Shown: piece after piece, positions 15,796 through 24,511 of the stretch
Layout of the letters: every line of letters starts with the position of its first letter
Position numbering within the stretch: position 1 is the stretch's first letter
Position numbers and translations under genes: made by a program
Assembly (NCBI GenBank): GCA_045545665.1
Contig: JAZQBL010000020.1
Location: 1-39,438 of the forward strand
DNA: 39,438 nt
DNA from: RGIG7213 sp045545665
GTDB taxonomy: Bacteria; Bacillota; Clostridia; Oscillospirales; CAG-272
Reading direction: 5' to 3'
Notes under the pieces: model-generated
What the model was told of the DNA's origin: nothing
Database searches by the model: none
What the model saw: only the letters and a program-made list of their open reading frames with translations

Positions 15796-16908
15796 ATGGA
15801 ATATAGAAAATTACCTCACGGAAACGATAATGAACGCTTCGGTGTACTCGGCCTCGGAATGGGCGGTATCGGAACGACGCCGACGGATGAGATAGAAGCT
15901 ATCATACGCAAAGCAATAGAAAACGGCATCAATTTTTTTGATCTTTGCACAGCAGGTGCATCATACGCCCCAATAGGCAGAGCCATAAAAGACTGCCGTG
16001 AAAAGGTATTTTTACAGGTGCATTTCGGAGCCGTTTATGACGAAAACGGCGAGTACGGCTGGTGCCGTGATTTTGATACGATAAAAAAGGCGTTTCTTTG
16101 GGAGCTTGAACAGCTTGACACAGACTACGTCGACTTCGGTTTTCTTCACTGCGTCGATGATGACGAAGACTTTGATACGCTGTGCAGCATAGGCGTTCTC
16201 GATTATCTGAAAGAGCTTAAAGCACGTGGTATCGTTCATCACATTGGTTTTTCTTCACACACGCCGAGTGTTGCAAACCGCATAATTGATACAGGACTTA
16301 TTGATATGATGATGTTCTCACTCAATCCCGCCTATGACTTTGAAAAGGGTGATGAATACGGCATAGGATCGGTAAACGAGCGTTTTGAGCTTTTCTGCCG
16401 CTGTGAGCGTGAAGGTGTCGGAATTTCCGTTATGAAGCCGTTCTTTGCAGGTCAGCTTCTTTCAGATGAGCAATCGCCCTTCGGCGTTGCTCTTACTCAC
16501 AGTCAATGTTTGCAGTATGCCATAGACCGTCCCGGTGTACTTACCGCAGTTCCGGGTGTGCAGACGATGGAACATCTCGACACACTTTTGAAATTCCTTA
16601 CGGCTTCCGATGAAGAAAAAGACTATTCAATAATAGGCACGTTTACTGCTGATACCATCACGGGCACTTGTGTTTACTGTAACCACTGTCAGCCCTGCCC
16701 TGCGGGAATTGACATAGGACTTGTAAACAAATATTACGATCTTGCCATAGCGGGCGATGCAATAGCCGCAAATCACTACACAAAGCTGTCAGTCAACGCC
16801 GAGGCGTGCTTGCACTGCGGTCACTGTGAGAGCCGTTGTCCGTTTTCCGTAAAGCAAGAAAGCCGAATGGCAGAGATCGCAAAGTATTTCAACAATTTTA
16901 TAAAGTGA
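15796..16908 (+). CDS. Aldo/keto reductase with C-terminal 4Fe-4S domain
   Basis: A 370-residue fusion of an aldo/keto reductase barrel (about 1-280) with a dicluster ferredoxin-like tail. The tail has CVYCNHCQPCP (about 294-304) and CLHCGHCESRCPF (about 338-350), binding two 4Fe-4S clusters. In the barrel, INFFDLCTAGASYAPIGRAI supplies the usual Asp and Tyr. The catalytic Lys position (normally VFLATK) reads VFLQVH, as I recall for other members of this ferredoxin-linked subfamily, so chemistry may differ from classical NADPH-dependent reductases. It is first in an operon with the cyclase and the P-loop protein. Electron partner and substrate unknown. Confidence 0.9.
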   Translation: MEYRKLPHGNDNERFGVLGLGMGGIGTTPTDEIEAIIRKAIENGINFFDLCTAGASYAPIGRAIKDCREKVFLQVHFGAVYDENGEYGWCRDFDTIKKAFLWELEQLDTDYVDFGFLHCVDDDEDFDTLCSIGVLDYLKELKARGIVHHIGFSSHTPSVANRIIDTGLIDMMMFSLNPAYDFEKGDEYGIGSVNERFELFCRCEREGVGISVMKPFFAGQLLSDEQSPFGVALTHSQCLQYAIDRPGVLTAVPGVQTMEHLDTLLKFLTASDEEKDYSIIGTFTADTITGTCVYCNHCQPCPAGIDIGLVNKYYDLAIAGDAIAANHYTKLSVNAEACLHCGHCESRCPFSVKQESRMAEIAKYFNNFIK

Positions 16909-16915
16909 GCAAACG

Positions 16916-17518
16916 ATGAAAATATACGATATTTCCCAGGAAATTTTCACCTGCAAGGTATACCCGGGTGATCCGGCACCCGAAAAAACAGTACTTAACT
17001 CAATGGAAAAAGGAGATTTATACAATCTTACAAAATTCAGTATGTGCGCTCACAACGGTACGCACATAGATGCACCGTTTCATTTTATCAAAGACGGAAA
17101 GACTGTTGACAATGTAAATTTAGATGCTCTTGTGGGAGAGGCGTGCGTTTTTGAACATAACGGCACACTTCTTGCACATGATGCCGTAAAGATAATTAAA
17201 AAAGCGAAAAGCCTGAATACGGAAGCATCAAAGAGGATACTTATAAAAGGCAATGCGGAGGTTTCAAAAGAAGGTGCCGAAGTCTTTGCCAAAGCGGGAA
17301 TATTGCTTTTTGGAAACGAATCACAGACCGTAGGCCCCGAAGATGCTCCGATGGAAGTTCACAAGATACTCTTGGGTGAGGGTATTATCCTACTTGAAGG
17401 AATACGCTTATCAAATGTATCGGAAGGTGTTTATTTTTTAAATGCCGCACCGCTGAATTTAAAAGGCTCCGACGGCGCACCTTGCCGAGCGATATTGATA
17501 GAGGATGAAATAAAATAA
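16916..17518 (+). CDS. Cyclase family protein (kynurenine formamidase-like)
   Basis: A 200-residue metal-dependent hydrolase of the Cyclase/KynB family (PF04199 type). The signature HNGTHIDAPFH (H46, H50, D52, H56) provides the metal ligands, and YPGDPAPE near the N-terminus is also typical. It is cytosolic, with no signal. Characterised members hydrolyse N-formylkynurenine or act on cyclic amides and polyketides. Proximity to a TrpXYZ-type importer makes an aromatic or indole-derived substrate attractive but unproven. It starts eight bases after the reductase and ends six bases before the P-loop gene, so the three are co-transcribed. Confidence 0.88.
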   Translation: MKIYDISQEIFTCKVYPGDPAPEKTVLNSMEKGDLYNLTKFSMCAHNGTHIDAPFHFIKDGKTVDNVNLDALVGEACVFEHNGTLLAHDAVKIIKKAKSLNTEASKRILIKGNAEVSKEGAEVFAKAGILLFGNESQTVGPEDAPMEVHKILLGEGIILLEGIRLSNVSEGVYFLNAAPLNLKGSDGAPCRAILIEDEIK

Positions 17519-17524
17519 AAAATT

Positions 17525-18034
17525 ATGAAAATCATAGTGATAGGATGTCCGGGAAGCGGCAAAAGCACGTTTTCCGTAAAGTTACACGAAATAACGGGTA
17601 TTCCTCTTTTTCATCTTGATATGATGTATTGGAACGCTGACAAAACCACCGTTGATAAAACGACGTTTTTAAAAAGACTGACAGCAGTGCTTGAAAGCGA
17701 CGAATGGATAATTGACGGCAACTATGCCTCCACGATGGATCTGAGGATGCAAGCATCCGACACGGTCGTTTTTTTGGATTATCCTGTTGAGGTATGCCTT
17801 GACGGTATAGAAAAAAGAAAAGGAAGACCGCGCCGTGATATGCCGTGGACAGAAGATGAATACGATGCGGAATTTATTGAGTTTATAAAAAATTACAACA
17901 CGAAAAATAAGCCCCGTGTTGTAAAGTTATTGGAAAAATATTCCGACAAGAACGTCTTTATTTTCAAAAACAGGGATGAAAGTGAAGAATTTCTGTCAGA
18001 TATAAAAAACAAACTTACCGTTTTGAAAGACTGA
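17525..18034 (+). CDS. FlaR/adenylate kinase-like P-loop NTPase
   Basis: A 169-residue nucleotide-binding protein. Walker A is GCPGSGKST (residues 7-15), followed by LHEITGIPLFHLDMMYW, WIIDGNYAS (about 60-68) and the lid-like RKGRPRRDMPW. This pattern is that of AAA/adenylate-kinase-like proteins called DNA topology modulation protein FlaR. The actual reaction is unknown; a small-molecule kinase is plausible. It is last in the reductase-cyclase operon and followed by a terminator. The ribosome binding site is weak, consistent with coupling to the gene before. Confidence 0.85.
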   Translation: MKIIVIGCPGSGKSTFSVKLHEITGIPLFHLDMMYWNADKTTVDKTTFLKRLTAVLESDEWIIDGNYASTMDLRMQASDTVVFLDYPVEVCLDGIEKRKGRPRRDMPWTEDEYDAEFIEFIKNYNTKNKPRVVKLLEKYSDKNVFIFKNRDESEEFLSDIKNKLTVLKD

Positions 18035-18047
18035 AAGATACAAAAGC

Positions 18048-18085
18048 ACGGCTTTCACATTACTTTTGTGAAAGCCGTATTTTTT
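18048..18085. terminator. Bidirectional terminator
   Basis: ACGGCTTTCACA / TGTGAAAGCCGT, 12-bp perfect stem with loop TTACTTT, followed by ATTTTTTATTTTT on the plus strand and by TGCTTTTG on the minus strand. It serves the convergent FlaR-like and binding-protein genes. Confidence 0.88.
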
Positions 18086-19550
18086 ATTTTTCTATTTTTT
18101 CAATAAAATCCGCTATTTCGTTTTCTGCTCTCTTTTTGTTTCTCACAAAAACGCTTGTAAGAGATGCAACACCGCTGTTTGCGGCTGTCGAATATGCGCT
18201 TGATACATTTCCAAAGTCACATATAAGGCCGAGATCGTACGTTCTGTTACCGAAAATAATTTCAAGCATTGCAACAGATTCATCATCACGTGTAGTTTTA
18301 CCCTTTACCGCCTTTTCGATAAACTGCGGTGTTATGTGTTTGTAGCCGAGATATGCCATAGCTTCAAGCGCATAGCTTGCAAAATATCCTCCGTCTCTGT
18401 CCTGCTCCGATTTAGGAATTCCGACAAATGATCCTGCGGGGTTTACAAACGTCGTGTATTCACTTTCTTTATCGTATTTAGGCAAAGGAAGTATTCCGAA
18501 ATCCGTATCCATATCACGCAAAATTATCACAGCGGCAAGAACTTCGGCATAGAACAGTGCCCTGTCTTCCATAAACGCCGCACGGATGACACGTTCGGGC
18601 TCGCTGTCAATGCTCAGCCAATCGTGAGCGTTGATCATTTTATCGTCTTTTTCCTGTATATCGACCGTCTTTTGCATTACCTTGAGTATTTTTTCAGACT
18701 GTGCCGTATTAAGTATCGGTATGTCGTTTTCATCCTTGACAACGAAACGCAAGCCGCTTGAGTAGAAAAAGCCGAAAACGTTATCATCGTGAGACGCAAG
18801 CGCATATGTATCCGTATGGTCCATAATACCGTCGCCGTTATCATCATTTGAAACGTTCGAAATAAGCTCGTTGAATTTATCAAGAGTCCATTCGCCGCTC
18901 TTGACAAGCTCGTACATATCAGGAAGATCTCTCGCGCGCGCCATATCCTTGTTGAACGTAAGCACCCACGATGCACGTTCCTCCATTGTAAGTATATCGC
19001 CCGTCGTGAAGAATAGCTGATTTGATATCGAAAGCAGTTCGGGTATGTTCTGATCCCAATAACCTTTCGTCATATCAAGATTTTCAGCCTCGTACAAGTC
19101 CATAAGGTCGCCGTTTGCCGCACTGGACGTTATTCGTGATTGAAGAGCAAATATTGCATTATAGGCATTATCGCCCGAAGTTATACTCGTGTGCAGATCA
19201 TTCGTCGTCGATGCACTGCGTTTGAGGACGATATTTATTCCGTAGTCCTGCTTCATGAGCTGTACGCGCTTGTATACTGCGCTGTCCACGCCGTCGTCGG
19301 AGTCTTCTTCAAGCAAGATATCCTCGTCGTTTGCCCAGAAAGACCCCGGACCTCCTTCGCAAAGTATGACAAAATCCTTGTCGCTGTAGCCTTCTGAAGG
19401 AAGGTCTATACTGTATTTTTCATCGACCTCGCTTTGTGCGGAAGTATCAAGTGATGACGGCTGTTTTTCTTCGTCAGACGAACACGACGAAAACGAGGAC
19501 ACCGTGATAAGCGCGGCTAAAAACAGTGATAAATATTTTTTACCAAACAT
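18084..19550 (-). CDS. Sugar-type ABC solute-binding lipoprotein, orphan
   Basis: A 488-residue lipoprotein of the family 1 extracellular solute-binding class. Signal peptide with lipobox FSSC (Cys about 23), a glutamate/serine-rich linker, then a two-lobe binding fold with WVLTFNKDMARARDLPDMYE (..FNKD..) and WTLDKFNELI. DDNGDGIMDHTDTYAL (residues about 236-251) looks like a Ca-binding loop, common in clostridial members. No permease or ATPase genes adjoin it, so it must share a transporter or act as a sensor. GAAAGGA precedes the ATG. A TTGACT/TAGTGT promoter lies upstream. Confidence 0.88.
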   Translation of the reverse strand: MFGKKYLSLFLAALITVSSFSSCSSDEEKQPSSLDTSAQSEVDEKYSIDLPSEGYSDKDFVILCEGGPGSFWANDEDILLEEDSDDGVDSAVYKRVQLMKQDYGINIVLKRSASTTNDLHTSITSGDNAYNAIFALQSRITSSAANGDLMDLYEAENLDMTKGYWDQNIPELLSISNQLFFTTGDILTMEERASWVLTFNKDMARARDLPDMYELVKSGEWTLDKFNELISNVSNDDNGDGIMDHTDTYALASHDDNVFGFFYSSGLRFVVKDENDIPILNTAQSEKILKVMQKTVDIQEKDDKMINAHDWLSIDSEPERVIRAAFMEDRALFYAEVLAAVIILRDMDTDFGILPLPKYDKESEYTTFVNPAGSFVGIPKSEQDRDGGYFASYALEAMAYLGYKHITPQFIEKAVKGKTTRDDESVAMLEIIFGNRTYDLGLICDFGNVSSAYSTAANSGVASLTSVFVRNKKRAENEIADFIEKIEK

Positions 19551-19565
19551 AAAAATATCCTTTCA

Positions 19566-19607
19566 GTAGTATATAAACACACTACCACAATATTTAAAAA
19601 AAGTCAA
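19566..19607 (-). promoter_or_regulatory. Promoter with overlapping dyad for orphan binding protein
   Basis: On the minus strand TTGACT (19607-19602), 17-base spacer, TAGTGT (19584-19579). The dyad GTAGT-n10-ACTAC (19566-19585) covers the -10 box, a likely repressor operator. The rest of the 230-base gap shows only the downstream terminator of the next gene. Confidence 0.55.
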
Positions 19608-19744
19608 TGGTATTTTGCATAAAATTATAACAACCTAACTGTCGAAAGATCCGCGGCTTACGCAGTACAGCATTGCTTTAACGAAATTTATCATTACGCA
19701 CTCTCACGCAGTTATTTGATAAGCTCTCAAAGAAGCCTAAAATC

Positions 19745-19771
19745 AAAGCGGACCGAAATTCGGTCCGCTTT
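19745..19771 (-). terminator. Terminator of dockerin protein gene
   Basis: AAAGCGGACCGAA / TTCGGTCCGCTTT, 13-bp inverted repeat eleven bases after the stop, followed on the minus strand by GATTTTAG. Confidence 0.85.
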
Positions 19772-19781
19772 AAATTTTAAA

Positions 19782-21956
19782 TTATGCGTTTGCAGGAGCT
19801 CTGTAAGCGAAGTAGAACTGAGGTTGATCTGCCGTGCCGATATTTTCAAGGAACGGAGCCTTACCGTTAAGCCATTCGCTACCCTTGTTATATTGTATTC
19901 TCGTTGTACTTCCATGGTCGTATCTGAGATAAGAGTTGCCGCCTCTGTTGTTACTTGCACAAATGAATATATGTGCAGGTGTTCCGGGTCTTGTCGGGTC
20001 GTACGTTGTAAATACGATATCACCGGGTTTGAGCGCCGCAGCATTACCTATTTTCGTAAATCCGAGAGTATCTCTGAGCCATGCTTCCTGCTGGAATACG
20101 CACAAGCCGTAGCTTATTACATTACCATGTGCGTTTGTATATCCGCTTCTCCAAAGCGTCCAGTCAACAAATCTGTCACAGCTGGAAGAAGGTGTCTGAC
20201 CGTCATTTACCGCAGGAGCGTTAATGTTGAGGTTCTGCCACTTATAACCGGGGTTTGTTAAAGAGTGCTGGTACGTAAAGTTGTGAGCGTCTGCAAAGTC
20301 TGAAATGAGCTTAGCGTTGTGACAGATCTTTGCTGACATATGTGATCCGCCCGTTGAATATACGTAGTTGCCGACGTCATCGAATACCGTATATCCGAGG
20401 TACTGATAGTTATCAGCGATAGCCTTTGCATCGGCGTACGTTGTAGCTGTTGCGTAAAGCGTCTTGTTATAGGGGTCCGCAACTCTGTATGCGGGCATTT
20501 TCGTCGTAAATCCGGCAAGAGCAAACGACTGAGCTGCCGTACCGTTATACGTGTAAAGCTGAACGTTCCAGTTGTTCTGGTCCTTACCGCTTGAAACGTC
20601 TACAACGAAGTTCTGATTTTTTGCGCAACGCAGAACGATTCTTCCGTCTTTGAAGTACATGTACCAACGCTGTGCCGTTGTATCGTTACTGTCGTAAACT
20701 CTTATATTAGTCGTATCGATCATTGTACCGCTTGCAACGTCAAGAACCTTGCCGCAGTAAATGTTTGTTATCTTGTACTGGTTGCTGCCCATATTTTCAA
20801 ACTTCCACGTCTGATATGCGGCAGTGCTGTCTGTCTTAACGCATACGTTTGTCGAATCGGTCTTATCGTATGCTACAGCAAGAGAGGTAGCGCCGAATAC
20901 AAGTCTTCCGTAGAACGTCGTATCGTAGGATATGGGAGCTACCTGGCTGAAGTAATCAGCCGAAGGATCGAAGCTTACCTTGTTTATGTAGAACTTCTGT
21001 GCCGTTGTATAGTTAAGATCGTATATCTGAATATTTCTTTCGTTTTCAGCTTTTCCGCCGTTAACGTCGAGAACTCTGTCGTTTGCACACATAGAATAGA
21101 TAACGTATCCATCCTCATGAGGTGCAAGACCCCATTTCTGGTTGGGATCGCCGTGGTTCGTATACGCATTTACGTTAGTACCCGCAACGTTTTTAGAATA
21201 TGAAACGTCAAGTGATTTCTTGAATGCGAGGTTTTCAATGCGGTACGTTCCCTCTTCATTGCGAATAAAGTGCCAGATCTGCTGAGGATCCTTTGCTTTC
21301 TTTTCGTAAATGAGAGCGTTTCCGTCCAAATGAGCGGTTACAGCGTAGCCTGTAAGAGCACTGTCGATAGTAGCATAGAAATCGTCACCGAGGTCTATAG
21401 AGCCCTGATCTCTCAAAGAAAGCTCGGGATCAACTGTGCTTGCGTAATTGCTTATACCTTTAAGGTCGCTTTCCGTAACGTTGCCGTCCTTGTTATAATC
21501 AAGTGCATTCTTTTCAAGTGACGAATAATCATTTTCATCAACGAGCTTTCTTGCACGTACGACGTCTTTACCCGTTACGTACGTATCACCGTCAAGGTCG
21601 CCCTTAACAGCGATCGTATACGAATCAATACCGTCTGTTATGATGTAACCTGTTCCGACACGGGACAGCGCACCGACTTTATCATAATTCAAGTCAAGTA
21701 TGTAAGCAGAACTGTTTGAAAAATATGCAACGACTTCAGCGCACGTCGCTTCCGCCGGGACATCTTTCACTATTTTTCCTGAAATTTTTGCAGGAGCACC
21801 GGATACCACAGACATAGCGCCTGTTTTTTCCACTACGACCTCGTCAATCGTCAACGCAACATCTGATATGATCTCAGTTGCCGCAAAAACGGACGGGAGA
21901 AGCACTGCAAGCGTAAGCAGTAACACAGATGCTCTTAAAAAGATTTTTCTTTTCAT
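19782..21956 (-). CDS. Secreted dockerin / double ricin-trefoil / NlpC-P60-like protein
   Basis: A 724-residue exported protein with a cleavable signal peptide (about 1-25, LLPSVFA-A). A beta-sandwich-like segment (30-115) comes first. A type I dockerin follows (118-172) with two EF-hand-like loops, GDLDGDTYVTGKD and DYNKDGNVTESD. Two ricin-type beta-trefoils (about 185-480) carry six QxW-like motifs: QQIW, NQKW, AQKF, YQTW, AQRW, AQSF. The C-terminal domain (about 540-724) has SSSCDRFVDW (Cys593) and GDIVF..TPAHIFICAS (His662), as in NlpC/P60 or CHAP amidases. Probably a cell-wall or glycopeptide hydrolase tethered through cohesin. An internal dockerin before the lectin modules is unusual. 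Confidence 0.85.
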   Translation of the reverse strand: MKRKIFLRASVLLLTLAVLLPSVFAATEIISDVALTIDEVVVEKTGAMSVVSGAPAKISGKIVKDVPAEATCAEVVAYFSNSSAYILDLNYDKVGALSRVGTGYIITDGIDSYTIAVKGDLDGDTYVTGKDVVRARKLVDENDYSSLEKNALDYNKDGNVTESDLKGISNYASTVDPELSLRDQGSIDLGDDFYATIDSALTGYAVTAHLDGNALIYEKKAKDPQQIWHFIRNEEGTYRIENLAFKKSLDVSYSKNVAGTNVNAYTNHGDPNQKWGLAPHEDGYVIYSMCANDRVLDVNGGKAENERNIQIYDLNYTTAQKFYINKVSFDPSADYFSQVAPISYDTTFYGRLVFGATSLAVAYDKTDSTNVCVKTDSTAAYQTWKFENMGSNQYKITNIYCGKVLDVASGTMIDTTNIRVYDSNDTTAQRWYMYFKDGRIVLRCAKNQNFVVDVSSGKDQNNWNVQLYTYNGTAAQSFALAGFTTKMPAYRVADPYNKTLYATATTYADAKAIADNYQYLGYTVFDDVGNYVYSTGGSHMSAKICHNAKLISDFADAHNFTYQHSLTNPGYKWQNLNINAPAVNDGQTPSSSCDRFVDWTLWRSGYTNAHGNVISYGLCVFQQEAWLRDTLGFTKIGNAAALKPGDIVFTTYDPTRPGTPAHIFICASNNRGGNSYLRYDHGSTTRIQYNKGSEWLNGKAPFLENIGTADQPQFYFAYRAPANA

Positions 21957-22103
21957 TTCTTTCCTTCTTTCTTTATTTTAGCCGTAACGCAACGGCAATT
22001 CAAATATGTAGCATACTGCCACACCATACGCACTAATTGTAGCAAATCATTGTTAATAAATTGTGTCCGCAGTGTAAACTGTAAAATTTCATCAATCTAC
22101 ACT

Positions 22104-22133
22104 AAAAAAAGCAGTTTGTTTTGTGCAAACTGC
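22104..22133 (-). terminator. Second terminator downstream of LRR lipoprotein
   Basis: On the minus strand GCAGTTTG / CAAACTGC with a seven-base loop, directly followed by TTTTTTT. Together with the stem at 22164-22189 it makes a tandem terminator. The remaining 21957-22103 gap shows no gene. Confidence 0.8.
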
Positions 22134-22163
22134 ACAATTGAGTCCGTTCGTTGAGGAAATTAA

Positions 22164-22189
22164 AACCGCCCGACTTTCATCGAGCGGTT
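22164..22189 (-). terminator. First terminator downstream of LRR lipoprotein
   Basis: On the minus strand AACCGCTCGA / TCGGGCGGTT, ten pairs including one G-U, loop TGAAAG, followed by TTAATTT. Confidence 0.75.
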
Positions 22190-22213
22190 ATCATTTAATA
22201 ATTAATATATTAA

Positions 22214-23422
22214 TTATTTATATATTACATTAATATTGGTGTAATCCGATATTCCCTTGCAAGCTTTCCACTGTTCTTCCGTACCTGCAAAATTTATATT
22301 CGTCATTGCAGATTCCTTAAATACGTCTTTTCCTATATGTGTAACACTTGAAGGAATATTAACTGTATTGAGCGAACGGCAATTATAAAACAGATCATCG
22401 TTAAGCTTTTCAACACCGTCGGGAATATTCACCTTTTTAAGGTCTGCACAGTTGAAAAATGCACCTGTTCCTATCTTTTTTACCGTATCGGGAATTACCA
22501 TCTCGGTAAGCTTAAGGCAGGAGAAAAACGCTCTGTCGCCTATTTTTTCAACACCTTCGGGGATATTTACCGAGGCAAGTTGAGAACACTCATAAAACAG
22601 CATATCGGATATTTCCGCAATACCGTCGGGAAGCGTTATTTTTTCAAGCTTACTGCAATTTGAAAAAGCTCCGTCGCCGAGTTCTTTTACAGACGTCGGT
22701 ACGTTTATTTCTTTGAACGGACAAAAAGCAAAAGCCTGCGCTCCTATTTTTTCGACCGTTAAAGGAAGGATCATATTTTCAAGTGCTTCGCATTTTTCAA
22801 AAAGTCCGAACGGTATTTCTTTAAGTGCTGACGGAAGTGTTATGTCGGAAAGCTTTTTACATTCCGCAAAAGCATTTGCCCCGATCTCACTTACCGAATC
22901 GGGCAGTGCGATCTTTGAAAGCTCTTCGCAGTTTTCAAATGAGCGGAAGCTTATTTTTTCAAGGCTCTGCGACAAAACAACATTTGTAAGGTGTGTACAA
23001 TCTGCGAACGCACCGCCGCCTATTTCCTTTATTCCTTCTTCTAAGGTAACGGATGTTATATCTTTTCCGGAAAATGCATTTTTATATATTCCTATTACCG
23101 AGTGTCCTGCAAGCGTACTCGGCACTACTACCTCAGAAGACTCCGAGGTATATCCGCTTACGTACAATTCACCGTCGAAAATGCAGTAATCAAAGCCGCC
23201 CTCGCTTCCCTTTTCGTCGGGTTCCTTTTCGGGTGCTTGTGTTTCTTCCTCGGGCTTGGTCTGCTCTGCGGGTCTTGATGAAGTTGTCGGTGCGTTTGTA
23301 ACAAGCGTACCCGTTATATCACTTGCGCCGTCACCTGTACACGAAGCCAAAGATGATGAAATCATACCGACAAGCAAAAACACTATTGCTTTTTTGCTGA
23401 CTTTTTTATTTCTTAACAACAT
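22214..23422 (-). CDS. BspA/Treponema-type leucine-rich repeat lipoprotein
   Basis: A 402-residue surface lipoprotein. Signal peptide with lipobox SLASC (Cys about 28), then a proline/glutamate/threonine-rich stalk (about 35-75). About eleven LRR_5 repeats of 23 residues follow, each of the form L..I.LP.SV..IG..AF..C (e.g. LPDSVSEIGANAFAECKKL, IPEGVEKIGDRAFFSCLKL). The end, FAGTEEQWKACKGISDYTNI, is the usual cap of this family. Such proteins mediate adhesion to host or other bacteria in characterised species. It stands alone with its own terminators. Confidence 0.92.
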   Translation of the reverse strand: MLLRNKKVSKKAIVFLLVGMISSSLASCTGDGASDITGTLVTNAPTTSSRPAEQTKPEEETQAPEKEPDEKGSEGGFDYCIFDGELYVSGYTSESSEVVVPSTLAGHSVIGIYKNAFSGKDITSVTLEEGIKEIGGGAFADCTHLTNVVLSQSLEKISFRSFENCEELSKIALPDSVSEIGANAFAECKKLSDITLPSALKEIPFGLFEKCEALENMILPLTVEKIGAQAFAFCPFKEINVPTSVKELGDGAFSNCSKLEKITLPDGIAEISDMLFYECSQLASVNIPEGVEKIGDRAFFSCLKLTEMVIPDTVKKIGTGAFFNCADLKKVNIPDGVEKLNDDLFYNCRSLNTVNIPSSVTHIGKDVFKESAMTNINFAGTEEQWKACKGISDYTNINVIYK

Positions 23423-23579
23423 ATTATCAATTATACCTCTGATAGATTTTTCATCGAATACGCATCCGACTATGCAGATTATACATATTCTAATGTGAAT
23501 AAATCAATATTCGTAAGTAATATTTTAAAGAATGTGTATTTTACTGTGTTTATTGAAGCACAAAACATCCCGCTAAATC

Positions 23580-23606
23580 ACAAAATGCGTATATCCCCAT
23601 ATAATG
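23580..23606 (+). promoter_or_regulatory. Possible sigma-K-type promoter for dpaAB
   Basis: AC (23580-23581), 16 bases, CATATAATG (23598-23606) matches the mother-cell sigma-K pattern AC-N16-CATAnnnTA with one mismatch. It lies about 27 bases before the dpaA start. Dipicolinate synthase is under sigma-K control in Bacillus, so the match makes sense, but the site is short. Confidence 0.45.
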
Positions 23607-23632
23607 TACTATCATTATATGAGGAGTTTTTT

Positions 23633-24508
23633 ATGCTTACGAAAAATATGAAATTTGCCGTAATAGGCGGAGATGAGCGTTTTATTTATCTTGCCGAAAG
23701 TCTTGCAAAGGCCCACTTTGAAGTGACCGTTTACGGATTTTGTCTTTCGGATACGGAATTCAATTACGCCGTAAAGTGTCCGAGTCTTTCTGATGCTCTT
23801 ATGGGCGTTGACTGCGTTATTTTACCTCTGCCTTACACGAAAGACGGTGTGAACGTGCACGGTCCGTTTTCAAACCGAAAGATAGGCATCGGTGAAGTAT
23901 TCTCATCTTTGACACGCGGGACTTTGGTGCTTGCAGGAAAGTGTGATAAAAATATTGAAACTCTTTCGTCATCTCTCGGCTGTGAGCTTATTGACTACAT
24001 CGAGTGCGAAGACATCGCCATTTTAAACACCGTACCGACAGCCGAGGGCGCAATTGAGCTCGCTTTGCAAAAGACCGTATACACACTTCACAACTCAAAC
24101 GTTGCCGTGTGCGGATTCGGCAGAGTCGGAAGCATTCTTTCCCACAAGCTTTCGGCAATGGGTGCGCACGTAACGGTCGGTGCAAGGCGCTCGGAGGTAT
24201 TATGCCTTGCAAAAGCGTACGGATACAAAACGCTGTGTCTTGAAAATCTCAAGCGTGAGATATGCAAATTTGACATTGTATTCAACACAGTCCCCGACGT
24301 TATCATAACGAATACCGTTTTGGATAAAACGAAAGATTCCACGATCATCATAGATCTTGCATCCTCCCCGGGAGGTGTTGATATTCCTTATGCCGAAAGC
24401 AAAGGAATACGTGTGTTTACAGCACTCGGTCTGCCCGGAAAATGTGCGCCGAAAAGTGCCGGTGAAATACTCAAAGACGGCATCATAAATCTTTTGGAAA
24501 AGAGGTAG
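23633..24508 (+). CDS. dpaA: Dipicolinate synthase subunit A
   Basis: A 291-residue NAD(P)-dependent subunit (SpoVFA) that converts dihydrodipicolinate to dipicolinic acid in the sporulation mother cell. An N-terminal Rossmann-like FAVIGGDERFIYLAESLAK, the PLPYTKDGVNVHGPFS loop, and a second nucleotide fold VAVCGFGRVGSILSHKLSAM (about 155-175) are visible. LASSPGGVDIPYAESKGI and LGLPGKCAPKSAGEIL near the end are strongly characteristic. A longer frame opens at 23495, but ATG 23633 has GAGGAG six bases upstream and gives the usual family length. It is coupled to dpaB three bases later. Confidence 0.95.
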   Translation: MLTKNMKFAVIGGDERFIYLAESLAKAHFEVTVYGFCLSDTEFNYAVKCPSLSDALMGVDCVILPLPYTKDGVNVHGPFSNRKIGIGEVFSSLTRGTLVLAGKCDKNIETLSSSLGCELIDYIECEDIAILNTVPTAEGAIELALQKTVYTLHNSNVAVCGFGRVGSILSHKLSAMGAHVTVGARRSEVLCLAKAYGYKTLCLENLKREICKFDIVFNTVPDVIITNTVLDKTKDSTIIIDLASSPGGVDIPYAESKGIRVFTALGLPGKCAPKSAGEILKDGIINLLEKR

Positions 24509-24511
24509 GCA

